Source: Candidatus Methanomethylophilus alvi Mx1201 (lineage in GTDB: Archaea > Thermoplasmatota > Thermoplasmata > Methanomassiliicoccales > Methanomethylophilaceae). From it: a stretch of DNA of 64,000 bases. The notes under the pieces were generated by a model that was not told the DNA's origin, made no database searches, and saw nothing but the letters and a program-made list of their open reading frames with translations. Each line of letters opens with the position of its first letter. The first letter of the stretch is position 1. The stretch is from the NCBI RefSeq assembly GCF_000300255.2, contig NC_020913.1:1548692-1612691 (forward strand). The letters are read 5' to 3'. Of the stretch, positions 19,901 to 28,499 are shown piece by piece. A program made the translations under genes and the position numbers.

Positions 19901-21293
19901 TGTCTATGTCCTCCTTGGAATAGAGGAATATCCTCTTCAGCCTCTCCGCATCCTTGACGGAGCGGTCGACGGTGCGTCCCGACGACACGTCCATGAGGTC
20001 TATGCGGTTCTTCTCCAGCCAATCCCTGTAGGGGTATGCGGATGCGAGGGCCCCCTTGATCTCCTTGTCGTAGAGGATCCTGCCCTCCTGGGTATCGATG
20101 AGCATCATCTTGCCCGGCATCAGACGGCCGACCTCGGCCGTCTCCCCTTCCGGCACCGGGATGACCCCCGCCTCGGAGGCCAGTATGAAAAGCCCGTCGG
20201 CAGTGACCGTATATCTGGCAGGACGGAGTCCGTTCCTGTCGAGAAGACCCCCGGCGAACCTGCCGTCCGTGAACAGGACCGCGGCGGGACCGTCCCAGGG
20301 CTCCATGAGTATCGAATTGTATTCGTAATACGCCTTCAGCGAATCCGGGATCGGATTCTTGCTGTTCCAAGACTCCGGGATCATGGCGGATATGGCGTTG
20401 GACATGGATAATCCGCTCAGGGTGAGGAACTCGAACACGTTGTCCAAGGAGGCGCTGTCGCTCATCCCGGGCTGGACTATGGGCGAGACCGCACTTATGT
20501 CGGGGAACACCGGGCTGCGGAGAATGCTCTCCCTGGCCTCCATCCAGGAGCGGTTCCCCTTGATCGTGTTTATCTCCCCGTTGTGGCACAGCATCCTGAA
20601 CGGCTGTGCCAGCTTCCACATGGGGACGGTATTGGTACTGAATCTGGAGTGGACCATCGCTATGGCGGATACGAAGTCCGGGTCGGAGAGGTCCAGATAG
20701 TAATGGCGGATCTGTTCAGGGGTCAGCATGCCCTTGTAGACGATCGTGCGGGTGGAGAGGCTGCATACGTAGAACTCGGGGTCCGATACGTCCCTCTCCA
20801 CCATCTTCCTGAGCTGGAACAGCTTACGCTCCAAGGTCTCCTGGCCATCGTAACTGCTGATGAAGACCTGGACGATGGTGGGCTCGGTCTCCAGGGCGAG
20901 AGGGCCGGGGACGGAATGGTCCACCGGGACCTCGCGCTCCCCTATGACCGAAAGACCCAGAATGCCGCAGTCCTCGCGGAGGACGCACATGTCGGCCTCG
21001 GCCTTCCTCTTCCCGTGGGGAAGGAATACTATCCCCGTACCGTAACGTCCGGCCTCCGGGACCTTGATCCCGCACTTGAGTATGTACTCGTGGGGGATCT
21101 GCAGGGTTATCCCGGAACCGTCGCCGGTACGTCCGTCCGCATTCTCGGCACCGCGATGTGCCAGGTTCTCGAGTATACGGAGCCCGTACTCCACTATCCG
21201 GTGGTCTTTGGCTCCGCCTATGTTCACGACCATCCCGACTCCGCACGAGTCCTTCTCATCCGCGGGGTCGTAAAGGCCACACTTCCCGTTCAT
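16902..21293 (-). CDS. gltB: Glutamate synthase, single full-length large chain
   Basis: The 1463-residue protein has all domains of bacterial or ferredoxin-type glutamate synthase in one chain. It has a class II amidotransferase whose catalytic Cys (C17, in DSCGVGMV) follows a short propeptide. The central and FMN-barrel region includes GEGGEDPSRN, and the 3Fe-4S cysteines lie in MGCVMCRKCQTNTCPVG (about residue 1100). A glycine-rich GXGXG helix domain ends the chain. It converts glutamine plus 2-oxoglutarate to two glutamates. No GltD-like small subunit is in the window, so ferredoxin is a likely donor (inference). Many archaea have this enzyme split into separate genes. GGAAG at 8 bases favours the ATG at 21293 over the upstream GTG. 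It follows glnN in the same operon. Ends in TGA. Confidence 0.95.
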   Translation of the reverse strand: MNGKCGLYDPADEKDSCGVGMVVNIGGAKDHRIVEYGLRILENLAHRGAENADGRTGDGSGITLQIPHEYILKCGIKVPEAGRYGTGIVFLPHGKRKAEADMCVLREDCGILGLSVIGEREVPVDHSVPGPLALETEPTIVQVFISSYDGQETLERKLFQLRKMVERDVSDPEFYVCSLSTRTIVYKGMLTPEQIRHYYLDLSDPDFVSAIAMVHSRFSTNTVPMWKLAQPFRMLCHNGEINTIKGNRSWMEARESILRSPVFPDISAVSPIVQPGMSDSASLDNVFEFLTLSGLSMSNAISAMIPESWNSKNPIPDSLKAYYEYNSILMEPWDGPAAVLFTDGRFAGGLLDRNGLRPARYTVTADGLFILASEAGVIPVPEGETAEVGRLMPGKMMLIDTQEGRILYDKEIKGALASAYPYRDWLEKNRIDLMDVSSGRTVDRSVKDAERLKRIFLYSKEDIDRILIPTVQQFKEPVSSAGCDIPLPILSDVPQLFFNYFRQSFAQVTNPAIDPIREELVMSVTGYVGSVHNDILSPTPDNCRIVKVRHPIITNREIDLLKNLKYRGFSTEVIPMTFRISDGPNGLEKAVQEICRKAERSVDDGESYIILSDRPVDKDHAAIPSLLAVSAVHQYLVGKKKRLQAGIIVESGEPREVEHIALLFSYGANLVNPYLAYEQIEELCRSGRIQYDPDTAEYRYIRVLEKGLMKIMSKMGISTIRSYRGSCLFEAVGLDRGMCQKYLSGTVSHMGGIGMAELGMEIISRHVSVFSGEPEELPDLGIYTYRAGGERHTWSPETVRLLHAAAADPSEYKAFAEKADLGDGLFFIRDLMEAKKGRPVPLEEVEPESEIVKRFVIEAMSFGAISREAHETMTEAANRLGAKSNCGEGGEDPSRNVPVGGRNIRSAVRQVASGRFGVNTEYLVNAEELQIKCAQGAKPGEGGQLMGFKVDKIIAATRHTLPGVTLISPPPHHDIYSIEDLKQLILDLRCVNPKARISVKLVSEAGVGTVASGVAKAGADKILISGADGGTGAAPMSSMRYAGLPWELGMAEAQQTLVSNGLRGRVVLQVDGQMKTGRDVVMAALLGAEEYGFAASVLVSMGCVMCRKCQTNTCPVGIATQDPEKRARFKGTPENVSNYLMAIARDVRERLASMGFRSLQEIIGRADLIETRSVSGKASSLDIWPIASVAPGQRTFSEGQPDMLEGILDRRMVEDVMSDAEAGRHVSATYSLDNTDRSVGAMLSGEIQRRGMDLRDGTVEVGFTGTAGQSFGAFLVKGVSFSLDGQANDFVGKGLSGGRISIFRSGHSPRCNVLAGNTVMYGATAGELYVAGRVGERFCVRNSGATAVAEGAGDHCCEYMTGGRVVILGRCGRNFAAGMSAGVAYVLDDSGDFDRRCNMDMVELELMEDPSDCEELKQILEKHVRYTGSPLAASLLSDWEESCKRFVKVMPVGYKMLLKDESN

Positions 21294-21314
21294 TCGCACA
21301 GCTTCCGTTACGGT

Positions 21315-23498
21315 TCAATGGATGAACAGCAGTTCCCTGTACTTGGGAAGAGGCCACATCTGGTCGTCGACCATCATCTCGAGGGAGTCCACATGGGACC
21401 TTATCTCTTCGAGCATCGGCGCCATCTTGTCGTGATACAGTATGGCGGCGGCACGGCCCTCCTCCTCGTTGGACAGCTTGGCATCGAGGGCGTCGAGTTC
21501 GTCCACCAGGCTCTCGGCGGCCGAGATGTCCTCGGAGATGCACTTGATGAGGTCCATCTGGGATGCGGCCATCTTCCTGAAGTCCTTGTCCCCGTAGATG
21601 TCCTTGAGGTTCCTGACGTTGTCCAGGAGGATGTTCTGGTACCTGATCGCCACGGGGATGACGTGGTTGGTGGTGAGGTCGCTGAGGACCTTGCCCTCGA
21701 TGGCCATCTTCTTGCAGTAGATCTCCCAGAAGACCTCCTTCCTGGAATCGAGCTCGACCTCGGTCATCACCTTGGTCTCCTCGAACACCTTGAGGGTCTG
21801 CTTGGACGTGAATGCATCGTATGTCAGGGGGACGGAGCTCTCGCAGTCGAGACCGCGCTTCTGGGCCTCCGCCTTCCACTCGTCGGAGTACCCGTTCCCG
21901 TCGAAGCATATGTTCTGACATGCCCTGAAGGTATCACGGGTCTCGTCGAGGACCGCCTGCATGACGGGGGTACCGGACTTGATCTTCCTGTCCACGGCCT
22001 TCTTGAACTGCTCGAGCTGGTATGCGAGGATGGTGTTGAGGACGGTGATAGGTCCGGAACAGTTGGCGCTGGATCCGACGGCCCTGAATTCGAACCTGTT
22101 GCCGGTGAATGCGAACGGGGACGTCCTGTTCCTGTCGGTGTTGTCCACGAGCAGCTCGGGGATCTGCGGTATGCCGAGACTGTATCCCTTCTTCCCGGTG
22201 ATCTTCACCATGTCCTTGCTGGCGAGGAGCTGGGCGAACGCATCGCTCACCTGCTTACCGAGGAAGGAGGATATGATCGCGGGAGGGGCCTCGTTGGCAC
22301 CGAGCCTGTGGGCATTGGTGGCGTTGAGGACCGTGGCCTTCAGGAGGGCGTTGTTGTCGTAGACCGCCTTGAGGGTGTTGGCCATGAAACAGAGGAACCT
22401 GAGGTTCTCCTCGTCGGTCTTACCGGGGGACATCAGTCCGATGCCGCTCTCGGTGCCGAGGGACCAGTTGCAATGCTTCCCGGACCCGTTGATGCCTGCG
22501 AAGGGCTTCTCGTGGAGGAGGACCTCGAATCCGTGCTTCTCCGCAACGTTCTTCATGATGGACATGAGCAGAAGGTTGTGGTCGATGGCCAGGTTGGCCG
22601 CCTCGTAGACGGGGGCTATCTCGAACTGGTTCGGAGCGACCTCGTTGTGCCTGGTCTTCACCGGGATCCCGAGCTTGTATGCCTCGAACTCGAGGTCCTT
22701 CATGAATTCCAGAACGCGCGGGGGTATGGCCGCGAAGTAATGGTCGTCCAACTGCTGGTTCCTGGCACTGTCGTGGCCGATGAGGGTGCGGTCCGTGAGG
22801 ACGAGGTCGGGACGCTGCATATACAGGTCCTTGTCGACGAGGAAGTACTCCTGCTCCCACCCGAGATAGGAGTGGATGACCTCGTCCCCCTCGCCGAAGT
22901 ACTCCAGGACATCCCTGGCGGCCTTGGTGACGGCGGAATCCGACTTCAGGAGAGGGGTCTTGTAGTCGAGAGCCTCCCCGGTATAGGATACGAAGACCGT
23001 GGGGATGCATAGGGTGTCGCCGATGACGAAGGCGGGCGACGACGGGTCCCATGCGGTATATCCTCTGGCCTCGAAAGTGTTCCTGAGCCCTCCGCTCGGG
23101 AACGAGGAAGCGTCCGGCTCCTGCTGGAAAAGCAGCTTGCCCTCGAACTTCTCGAGGGACTCGCCGTGACCGCGGGGATCCGCGAAGGAATCGTGCTTCT
23201 CGGCCGTACCGCCGGTAAGGGGCTGGAACCAGTGCGTGTAGTGGGTCGCCCCCAGGTCCATGGCCCATCTCTTCATACCCTCGGCGACGTGGTTGGCGAC
23301 GTTCCTGTCGAGGGTCGCCCCCCTCTCGACGGTCTCGTAGATCGACCTTCTGGTCTCCTCCGAAAGATATCTTCTCATCGCCGCCCTGTTGAAGACGTTG
23401 CGTCCGTAATAGGCGGAGGTCTCGCTCTCGGGGGCCACCGCGACGACGGGCTCCTTTGCGTTGGCATTCTCAACTGCAGTGAACCTGAAAGTCTGCAT
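21315..23498 (-). CDS. glnN: Glutamine synthetase type III
   Basis: A 727-residue type III (GlnN) glutamine synthetase, the long form known mainly from Bacteroides, clostridia and cyanobacteria. Visible marks are an N-terminal family-specific region (MDLGATHYTHWFQPLTGGTAEKHDSF spans 81-106), the GWEQEYFLVD catalytic block, NGSGKHCNWSLGT in the ATP/ammonia region and NRTSPFAFTGNRFEFRAVGS near the centre. It makes glutamine from glutamate, ammonia and ATP. gltB starts about 20 bases downstream, so the pair is a complete GS-GOGAT operon. A TATA box at 23521-23534 sits about 29 bases before the ATG (leaderless), and a perfect palindrome lies further upstream. Ends in TGA. Confidence 0.95.
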   Translation of the reverse strand: MQTFRFTAVENANAKEPVVAVAPESETSAYYGRNVFNRAAMRRYLSEETRRSIYETVERGATLDRNVANHVAEGMKRWAMDLGATHYTHWFQPLTGGTAEKHDSFADPRGHGESLEKFEGKLLFQQEPDASSFPSGGLRNTFEARGYTAWDPSSPAFVIGDTLCIPTVFVSYTGEALDYKTPLLKSDSAVTKAARDVLEYFGEGDEVIHSYLGWEQEYFLVDKDLYMQRPDLVLTDRTLIGHDSARNQQLDDHYFAAIPPRVLEFMKDLEFEAYKLGIPVKTRHNEVAPNQFEIAPVYEAANLAIDHNLLLMSIMKNVAEKHGFEVLLHEKPFAGINGSGKHCNWSLGTESGIGLMSPGKTDEENLRFLCFMANTLKAVYDNNALLKATVLNATNAHRLGANEAPPAIISSFLGKQVSDAFAQLLASKDMVKITGKKGYSLGIPQIPELLVDNTDRNRTSPFAFTGNRFEFRAVGSSANCSGPITVLNTILAYQLEQFKKAVDRKIKSGTPVMQAVLDETRDTFRACQNICFDGNGYSDEWKAEAQKRGLDCESSVPLTYDAFTSKQTLKVFEETKVMTEVELDSRKEVFWEIYCKKMAIEGKVLSDLTTNHVIPVAIRYQNILLDNVRNLKDIYGDKDFRKMAASQMDLIKCISEDISAAESLVDELDALDAKLSNEEEGRAAAILYHDKMAPMLEEIRSHVDSLEMMVDDQMWPLPKYRELLFIH

Positions 23499-23520
23499 GG
23501 AGAGGTGTTAATCCCATACT

Positions 23521-23534
23521 CTTAATATAATTTT
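23521..23534 (-). promoter_or_regulatory. TATA box of the glnN-gltB operon
   Basis: Minus-strand AAAATTATATTAAG, centred about 29 bases upstream of the glnN ATG; no Shine-Dalgarno lies in between, consistent with a leaderless message. Confidence 0.55.
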
Positions 23535-23606
23535 CCCATGGCTGAGGAGCATTTTGATAATAAATTGTGGTAAAATATCTATTTTTGCAAATTATTTATT
23601 CAAATA

Positions 23607-23624
23607 ATTAGACATTTGTCTAAT
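23607..23624. promoter_or_regulatory. Perfect 18-bp palindrome upstream of glnN
   Basis: ATTAGACA, two bases, TGTCTAAT, about 80 bases upstream of the glnN TATA box in an AT-rich spacer. It has the form of a dimeric-regulator operator. It does not match the GGAA-N6-TTCC site known for the methanogen nitrogen repressor NrpR. The remaining spacer (23625-23890) shows no gene I can support. Confidence 0.45.
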
Positions 23625-23891
23625 ACTTCAATGATTAAAAGAAATGTTAATAGTCATATATTTTGATTAACGGCACTAAATATTATGCCTGCTGCAAACC
23701 GTGTCCGGAAGCACATCCCGCCGATGCACACATACACATCCGACCGCGGTTTGAAAAATATGACCGGGCCCTGTGCCATATGGGACTTTTCAGACTTCCC
23801 GGGGACCTGCGATCATTCGACGTCGGAACCTCATCCTGACATTCTGGCACATACATAAACGGTGTCGAAGAGATTATTTCTAATACTGAAT

Positions 23892-23902
23892 GGCAATATA
23901 AT
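23892..23902 (+). promoter_or_regulatory. TATA-like element of the SPFH cassette
   Basis: CAATATAATCT about 35 bases before the first ATG (23933), with a strong GGGGGAGGAG ribosome site between. It is the only good promoter seen before the five-gene run ending at 28492. Confidence 0.5.
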
Positions 23903-23932
23903 CTTCGATTACAACCAAAGCGGGGGAGGAGC

Positions 23933-24856
23933 ATGGGATTCAAGTTATTCAAGAGCGGCGACCAACTGTACGACGAGGGTATCGACCTCATCAACAGGAA
24001 GGAATACGGGAACGCCAAAGGGAAATTCAACGACGCCCTGTCCAAAGACACCAGCAAAGCGGCCATGGCCAGGATGTATATCGCCCTCATAGACCTCAAC
24101 AACAACCGCGGAAATGTGAGCAGCTACGAGGCCTTCATAAACGCCCTGGACGCGTGCGGACAGAGCCAGTTCAAGTTCGGACTGACGGAGATCGACGCCG
24201 AGGCCATCAAGACGGAATGCACCCTCGGCATCGAGGAGATCAGAGCCTCGTCCATGGTCGATTACGACTACATGGCCAAGGGACAGGCGATGATCGATCT
24301 GGCCGCCAAATACGCCAGCATGATCGGGGATGCTCCCCTCAAGTTGGACGAGATCGCGAAGGGGAACACGCAGGCCACCGGCACCAGGGAATCCCTCATC
24401 CTGCAGGCCATGGCGTACGAATGTATGGGCACCGGCGTGGTCATGAAGGACCCCAAACAGGGATCGGAATACATGCAGTTGGCCTACAACTTCCGCAGAC
24501 AGATCGGGGATTCCGGGGACAGGGACCTGGAACTGATGAAATGCTATGCCAAATCCGGAAAGTGCTGGCTGTGCGGAAGGCCGGCCAACGGGGAGGGTGT
24601 CCATTTCATGGCGGTCAGAAGCAACATATCCCAGATGTTCAGGGACAGGGAGAGGGACAACCTCATAAAAACAGCGGACAGCGGATTCGGATCGATCTAC
24701 ATCTGCATGCCGTGCTACTCCGCCATATCCAACAGGGCCGACGACATATCGAGAGGATACTACAATCAGGCGGTATCGGAGATGAGGGCCATGGAGGCCA
24801 GACTGCAGGCCGAGATAGCCGCAGTCCGCAGCGAGATGCTGATGAGGTCGAGGTGA
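23933..24856 (+). CDS. TPR-like and zinc-binding coiled-coil protein (cassette gene 1)
   Basis: A 307-residue cytosolic protein of unknown function. The N-terminal 75 residues look like one or two TPR helices (LYDEGIDLINRKEYGNAKGK, then an AMARMYIALIDL helix). A split zinc-binding pair follows: CWLC at 211-214 and CMPC at 258-261, about 45 residues apart. The last 40 residues form a probable coiled coil (MRAMEARLQAEIAAVRSEML). It opens a tightly spaced five-gene run; the next gene begins four bases after this stop. The combination suggests an adaptor within a membrane-associated complex with the SPFH protein. Ends in TGA. Confidence 0.7.
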   Translation: MGFKLFKSGDQLYDEGIDLINRKEYGNAKGKFNDALSKDTSKAAMARMYIALIDLNNNRGNVSSYEAFINALDACGQSQFKFGLTEIDAEAIKTECTLGIEEIRASSMVDYDYMAKGQAMIDLAAKYASMIGDAPLKLDEIAKGNTQATGTRESLILQAMAYECMGTGVVMKDPKQGSEYMQLAYNFRRQIGDSGDRDLELMKCYAKSGKCWLCGRPANGEGVHFMAVRSNISQMFRDRERDNLIKTADSGFGSIYICMPCYSAISNRADDISRGYYNQAVSEMRAMEARLQAEIAAVRSEMLMRSR

Positions 24857-24860
24857 TCGC

Positions 24861-26402
24861 ATGGAGAACATGATCGCACTGAGATGCAAGTACTGCGGAG
24901 CCCCGCTGGATGCGAAAGAAGTGGCGGGGGACAGCCCCTACGTCACATGTTCCAGCTGCGGAACTACGCAGCAGAGGGTCGATGCACAGGCCTATCTCGA
25001 CCAGCTCATGGGACAGGTCCGCTCGTGGATCAACAAGGCCGTCCCCGGCGGCATGGTCATGGCACAGTCCGAGAGCGTTGACAGCGTTGCGAGGCACAGC
25101 ATATTCATGAACAGCGTCAAGCCGAGGGTCGACGTGGAATTCGGAGAATACAAATTCGCTCTGACCTCCCTGCTCGCCAACCCGATGCTCGTCATGCCGT
25201 TCACCGTCGATACCAAGATAAAGGCCCAGCATACGCCTGCACAGGCTTTCGAATTCAGCGAGAAGATGACCGGGGTCTCTCCGCTCGCCGTGGATGTGGA
25301 GAGCAAGGAACTCGTAACCTCGGCGAAGAACATCTCGGATGCATACGCACTGCTCATAAACAACACCCACCTCCTGAGGGAGGACAAGGACGGCAGGTAC
25401 ATCCTGATGGCCAACAACTTCAACACCGCCGCGGAGGACTTCAAGGGACTGAAAGGCTACGAGCCGGCAAGCCTGCGCTTCTCCGGACTGAGTCTGGCAT
25501 GTCAGGGGTGCGAGAAACTACTGAACGGCGACGTCGCATCCGCACTGCTCCTCTTCGACCAAGGAAAGGGGAAACTCGCGGAGGCGAAGACCCAGCTGAT
25601 CGGGAACATGAAGGTCGCCATAATGGGACAGCCCATCACGACCGAGATCAAGCAGATAGAGGCCTTGGAGGGGACCGCCAAATCCGTGAACTCGATAGGA
25701 GGGGACCCCTTGAAGGCGTTGGACAGCGTCAGGCGCATCTTCTCATACCAGTTCCCGACCGGCGGCAACTGGGGATTCATGCTGAACAACAAAGACAGAC
25801 TCACGGAGATCTTCTCCAACATGTCGGAGGCCGTTAAGGCCAAGGAAGGGGGGGCGATAAACATAGCCAGCGGGGACGGGGACATCCTTGTGCCGTTCTG
25901 GCACGTGGATCTGAAATACAGTTTCCAGACCGGATCCCTGTGGAAGAAGAAGGCCGTGGAGGTCCACGAAGATGCCCTGATCCCCGCCGACTTCGTGATA
26001 GACGAGGCCTGCCTCAACAACCCCCGTTCCGCGGTGACGGACATCTTCAGCGTAAGGAACAAGGACGGGACGTTCGCAGGCATCCTGGGCAACGAGACCT
26101 CCATCAGCAACGGGTCCGGGATATCCAAAATAGTGTCGTCCGCAAGCCCCAACTCCGCCGGAAGCAGGGCCGTGGTAGTGCCGTTGAGCACGGAGAGGGA
26201 GGCGGAGCGCTTGGCGGAACAGTACGTCAACGCCGTGGCCTCGGCCGAATCAAAACTCAAACTCAGCAACCCCGACGTGGACCGCCTGATATACATCCCG
26301 TGCAGGAAGGACGGGAATAGGATAACGGCACCGTCAAGCTTCGGGAGCCTGGTACCATCCAGGATAGGGAGGACCGACCTGGACAACCTGGTCATCCTCT
26401 GA
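24861..26402 (+). CDS. Zinc-ribbon protein of unknown function (cassette gene 2)
   Basis: A 513-residue protein with an N-terminal zinc ribbon (C9-x2-C12 and C30-x2-C33, in LRCKYCGAPL and VTCSSCGTT). The long remainder contains helical segments and, near the end, a mixed region with FWHVDLKYSFQTGSLWKKK and a final PCRKDGNRI/IGRTDLDNLVIL stretch. No transmembrane helix or enzyme motif is recognised. Ribbons of this kind usually mediate protein or nucleic-acid contacts; here they recur in the SPFH protein of the same run. Co-transcribed with its neighbours (4 bases after gene 1, 35 bases before gene 3). Ends in TGA. Confidence 0.7.
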   Translation: MENMIALRCKYCGAPLDAKEVAGDSPYVTCSSCGTTQQRVDAQAYLDQLMGQVRSWINKAVPGGMVMAQSESVDSVARHSIFMNSVKPRVDVEFGEYKFALTSLLANPMLVMPFTVDTKIKAQHTPAQAFEFSEKMTGVSPLAVDVESKELVTSAKNISDAYALLINNTHLLREDKDGRYILMANNFNTAAEDFKGLKGYEPASLRFSGLSLACQGCEKLLNGDVASALLLFDQGKGKLAEAKTQLIGNMKVAIMGQPITTEIKQIEALEGTAKSVNSIGGDPLKALDSVRRIFSYQFPTGGNWGFMLNNKDRLTEIFSNMSEAVKAKEGGAINIASGDGDILVPFWHVDLKYSFQTGSLWKKKAVEVHEDALIPADFVIDEACLNNPRSAVTDIFSVRNKDGTFAGILGNETSISNGSGISKIVSSASPNSAGSRAVVVPLSTEREAERLAEQYVNAVASAESKLKLSNPDVDRLIYIPCRKDGNRITAPSSFGSLVPSRIGRTDLDNLVIL

Positions 26403-26437
26403 CGACAACTCACGCTTACTAAAAAGAAGGGATAGAT

Positions 26438-26818
26438 ATGGTAGAGAACCAAGGAAACGCATACAGGACCCGCGGCGTCATAATGGCGGCCGTGGCGCTG
26501 ATGGGCATAGCCCTGGGCGCCATCCTCTACGGGGTAGCCGGAGTCGGCATAACCGCCGTGATCGGAGTGGTCCTCATAGTACTGGGTATAGACATATTCG
26601 TCGTGGGTGCGACATACAGTTCCGAACCCGATAAATTCGGACCTTCGGAACAGATGTACAGGACGGCCCTCGGCCTCGTGATCGCACTGATCGGTGTGAT
26701 CCTGGTCATCGTCGGATACGACGTCAGCATATGGGTCGCCGTAGCGGTGCTCATAATCGGAATCGCACTGATCGGCCTCTCCACGGGGCTCATAAACAGC
26801 AAGAAGTCCAAGTTCTGA
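26438..26818 (+). CDS. Four-helix membrane protein (cassette gene 3)
   Basis: A 126-residue integral membrane protein with two pairs of hydrophobic helices: GVIMAAVALMGIALGAILYG, ITAVIGVVLIVLGIDIFVVG, LGLVIALIGVILVIVGYDV and WVAVAVLIIGIALIGLSTG. A short polar linker (SSEPDKFGPSEQMYR) lies in the middle and the C-terminus is basic (NSKKSKF). No family recognised. It is the only clear membrane component of the cassette and could anchor the SPFH and coiled-coil partners. Ends in TGA. Confidence 0.7.
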   Translation: MVENQGNAYRTRGVIMAAVALMGIALGAILYGVAGVGITAVIGVVLIVLGIDIFVVGATYSSEPDKFGPSEQMYRTALGLVIALIGVILVIVGYDVSIWVAVAVLIIGIALIGLSTGLINSKKSKF

Positions 26819-26831
26819 GAAGGGGAAGGAA

Positions 26832-27374
26832 ATGGCAGACACACTAGAGAACAAAGTAGAAGGCCAGATGGCGAAGAACAGGTCCCTCGTAGAGAGGATC
26901 GCGATGTACGTCCCCTTCTACAGGGGATACAAGCAGAAGAACCTCCGCAGGGACGAGGACAGGGCCATCAGGGACGTCGTGGCGAAAGAACTCTTCGACG
27001 TCAAGAACGACCTGTCGAACGCATCCCGTGCGGCGATAGGCGACCTCGACGCCATGAGGGACTCCGAGAGGATCAAGGCCAAGGTGGACAAGTACTATGT
27101 GGACGTGAAGAAGGCGGCCGCAGGATACAGCGCGTTCCACGACTCGGTCAAGATCATGGAGACCGAGCTCGACAACATCATCTCGTGGGACGCCCAGCTT
27201 ATCGACGGAGTCCAGAACCTCAAGACGGTCAGCGCACAGCTCGTCCAATACGCGGACACCGGCGAGAACATCAGACCGGCCCTCCGTGCGGTGGAGAAGG
27301 AGATCGATGCGATGATCGAGGCCTACAACCAGAGAGAGAACATAATGAAGGGCTTCGTAGACGGGAAGGAGTGA
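26832..27374 (+). CDS. Coiled-coil protein (cassette gene 4)
   Basis: A 180-residue, highly charged all-helical protein. The opening VERIAMYVPFYRGYKQKNLR followed by RDEDRAIRDVVAKEL is a pattern I associate from memory with small coiled-coil proteins next to SPFH genes in archaea and Chloroflexi (not checked). Two long amphipathic helices follow, with no Cys or membrane segment. Its length and charge loosely recall PspA/ESCRT-III-like helices, but this is only inference. Ribosome site GGGGAAGG; five bases separate it from the SPFH gene. Ends in TGA. Confidence 0.7.
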   Translation: MADTLENKVEGQMAKNRSLVERIAMYVPFYRGYKQKNLRRDEDRAIRDVVAKELFDVKNDLSNASRAAIGDLDAMRDSERIKAKVDKYYVDVKKAAAGYSAFHDSVKIMETELDNIISWDAQLIDGVQNLKTVSAQLVQYADTGENIRPALRAVEKEIDAMIEAYNQRENIMKGFVDGKE

Positions 27375-27379
27375 GATAA

Positions 27380-28492
27380 ATGGCAGAGAAGAAACAGAAT
27401 GTTGTGTTCTGGAAAGACCAGGGACCGGACGACATAATCTACGTGTCCCCCGACGACGACCTGAGGACCATAACCTCCGTGACCGTTCCCGAGCACTCCG
27501 TGGCCCTGTTCATCAGGGACGGTCAGCTCCAGGGAATCCTGGAACCCGGAAGACATGTGACGACCAGCTCCAACATCCCCTGGCTCACCGCCCTGTACAA
27601 CAAGGCACTCGGATTCAGGGAGACCCCCTTCAAATGCTCTGTGGTCTTCATCTCGCTGAAGATCTTCAACGGGAAGTGGGGACTCAGGTCCATGATCAAG
27701 GCGGCCAAGGAATACGAGGTCCCCATCACCCTGATGGCGAACGGAGACTTCCAGTTCCGCATACAGGACGTCAACGTGTTCTACACCCAGGTCCTGGGCG
27801 GAATGAAGAGCTACTCCACCGGCGACGTGAACCAGTTCATGAAGAGCTTCATCACGGAACAGCTGACCCAGCAGCTCAACAGCCAGTACTACATGGACGT
27901 CATGAGCAACCTGGAGAAGGCATCCACCTCCACCAAGATCCTGATCGACCCCTATTTCCAGCAGAGGGGTATCGAACTCCTGGCACTGAAGATCAACGAG
28001 GTATCCACCACCGAGGCGGAGAAGACCAAGGTGTTCGAGTACCTGCAGTTCAGCAGCGCCAACGGAGAGGCGTTCAAGAGATACGAGGTCATGGACCGCA
28101 TGGCGGATGCCATCGGAGACTCCCAGGGAGGCGCGGCCATGGGTGCAGGGATGCTCCTGTTCCCCCAGATGTACCAACAGCTCAGCCAGCAGTCCGTCCA
28201 GGGCGTCCATCAGCAGGCCGCCGCACCGCAGGCCCAGAAGGTCATGTGCCCGTACTGCGGCGGACTGAACGACTACCCGTACAAGTTCTGCGGGAACTGC
28301 GGAAAGCCGTCCCCCATGATGCAAAACCAGCAGCAGGCCGCGGCCCCCGTACAGTCCGCTCCCGCGGCAGCGCCTGCGGCGGCCCCGGCCGGCGGTGCGG
28401 CGTTCAAGATCTGCCCGTACTGCGGACAGGACCTCAGCGGTCTGAAGAAGACCCCCAAGTTCTGCCCGTACTGCTCCGAGCAACTTGTGTAA
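27380..28492 (+). CDS. SPFH domain protein with two C-terminal zinc ribbons (cassette gene 5)
   Basis: A 370-residue protein. Residues 1-235 match the SPFH/band-7-like family once called virion core protein-like (YdjI type): VVFWKDQGPDDIIYVSPDDD, the LFIRDGQLQGILEPGRHV hairpin, and a helical segment with FMKSFITEQLTQQLNS. A Gln-rich linker leads to two zinc ribbons, C290/C293/C304/C307 and C345/C348/C362/C365, joined by an Ala/Pro-rich stretch. SPFH proteins oligomerise at membranes. The N-terminus has no clear signal anchor, so membrane contact may come through the gene 3 product. Last gene of the run, ending in TAA just before a terminator. Confidence 0.85.
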   Translation: MAEKKQNVVFWKDQGPDDIIYVSPDDDLRTITSVTVPEHSVALFIRDGQLQGILEPGRHVTTSSNIPWLTALYNKALGFRETPFKCSVVFISLKIFNGKWGLRSMIKAAKEYEVPITLMANGDFQFRIQDVNVFYTQVLGGMKSYSTGDVNQFMKSFITEQLTQQLNSQYYMDVMSNLEKASTSTKILIDPYFQQRGIELLALKINEVSTTEAEKTKVFEYLQFSSANGEAFKRYEVMDRMADAIGDSQGGAAMGAGMLLFPQMYQQLSQQSVQGVHQQAAAPQAQKVMCPYCGGLNDYPYKFCGNCGKPSPMMQNQQQAAAPVQSAPAAAPAAAPAGGAAFKICPYCGQDLSGLKKTPKFCPYCSEQLV

Positions 28493-28499
28493 ACCTTGA

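Noticed and set aside
20583..23012. Very long open frame antisense to glnN and gltB
   Set aside because: It mirrors the codon pattern of strongly supported genes on the other strand, has low-complexity composition and no family resemblance.
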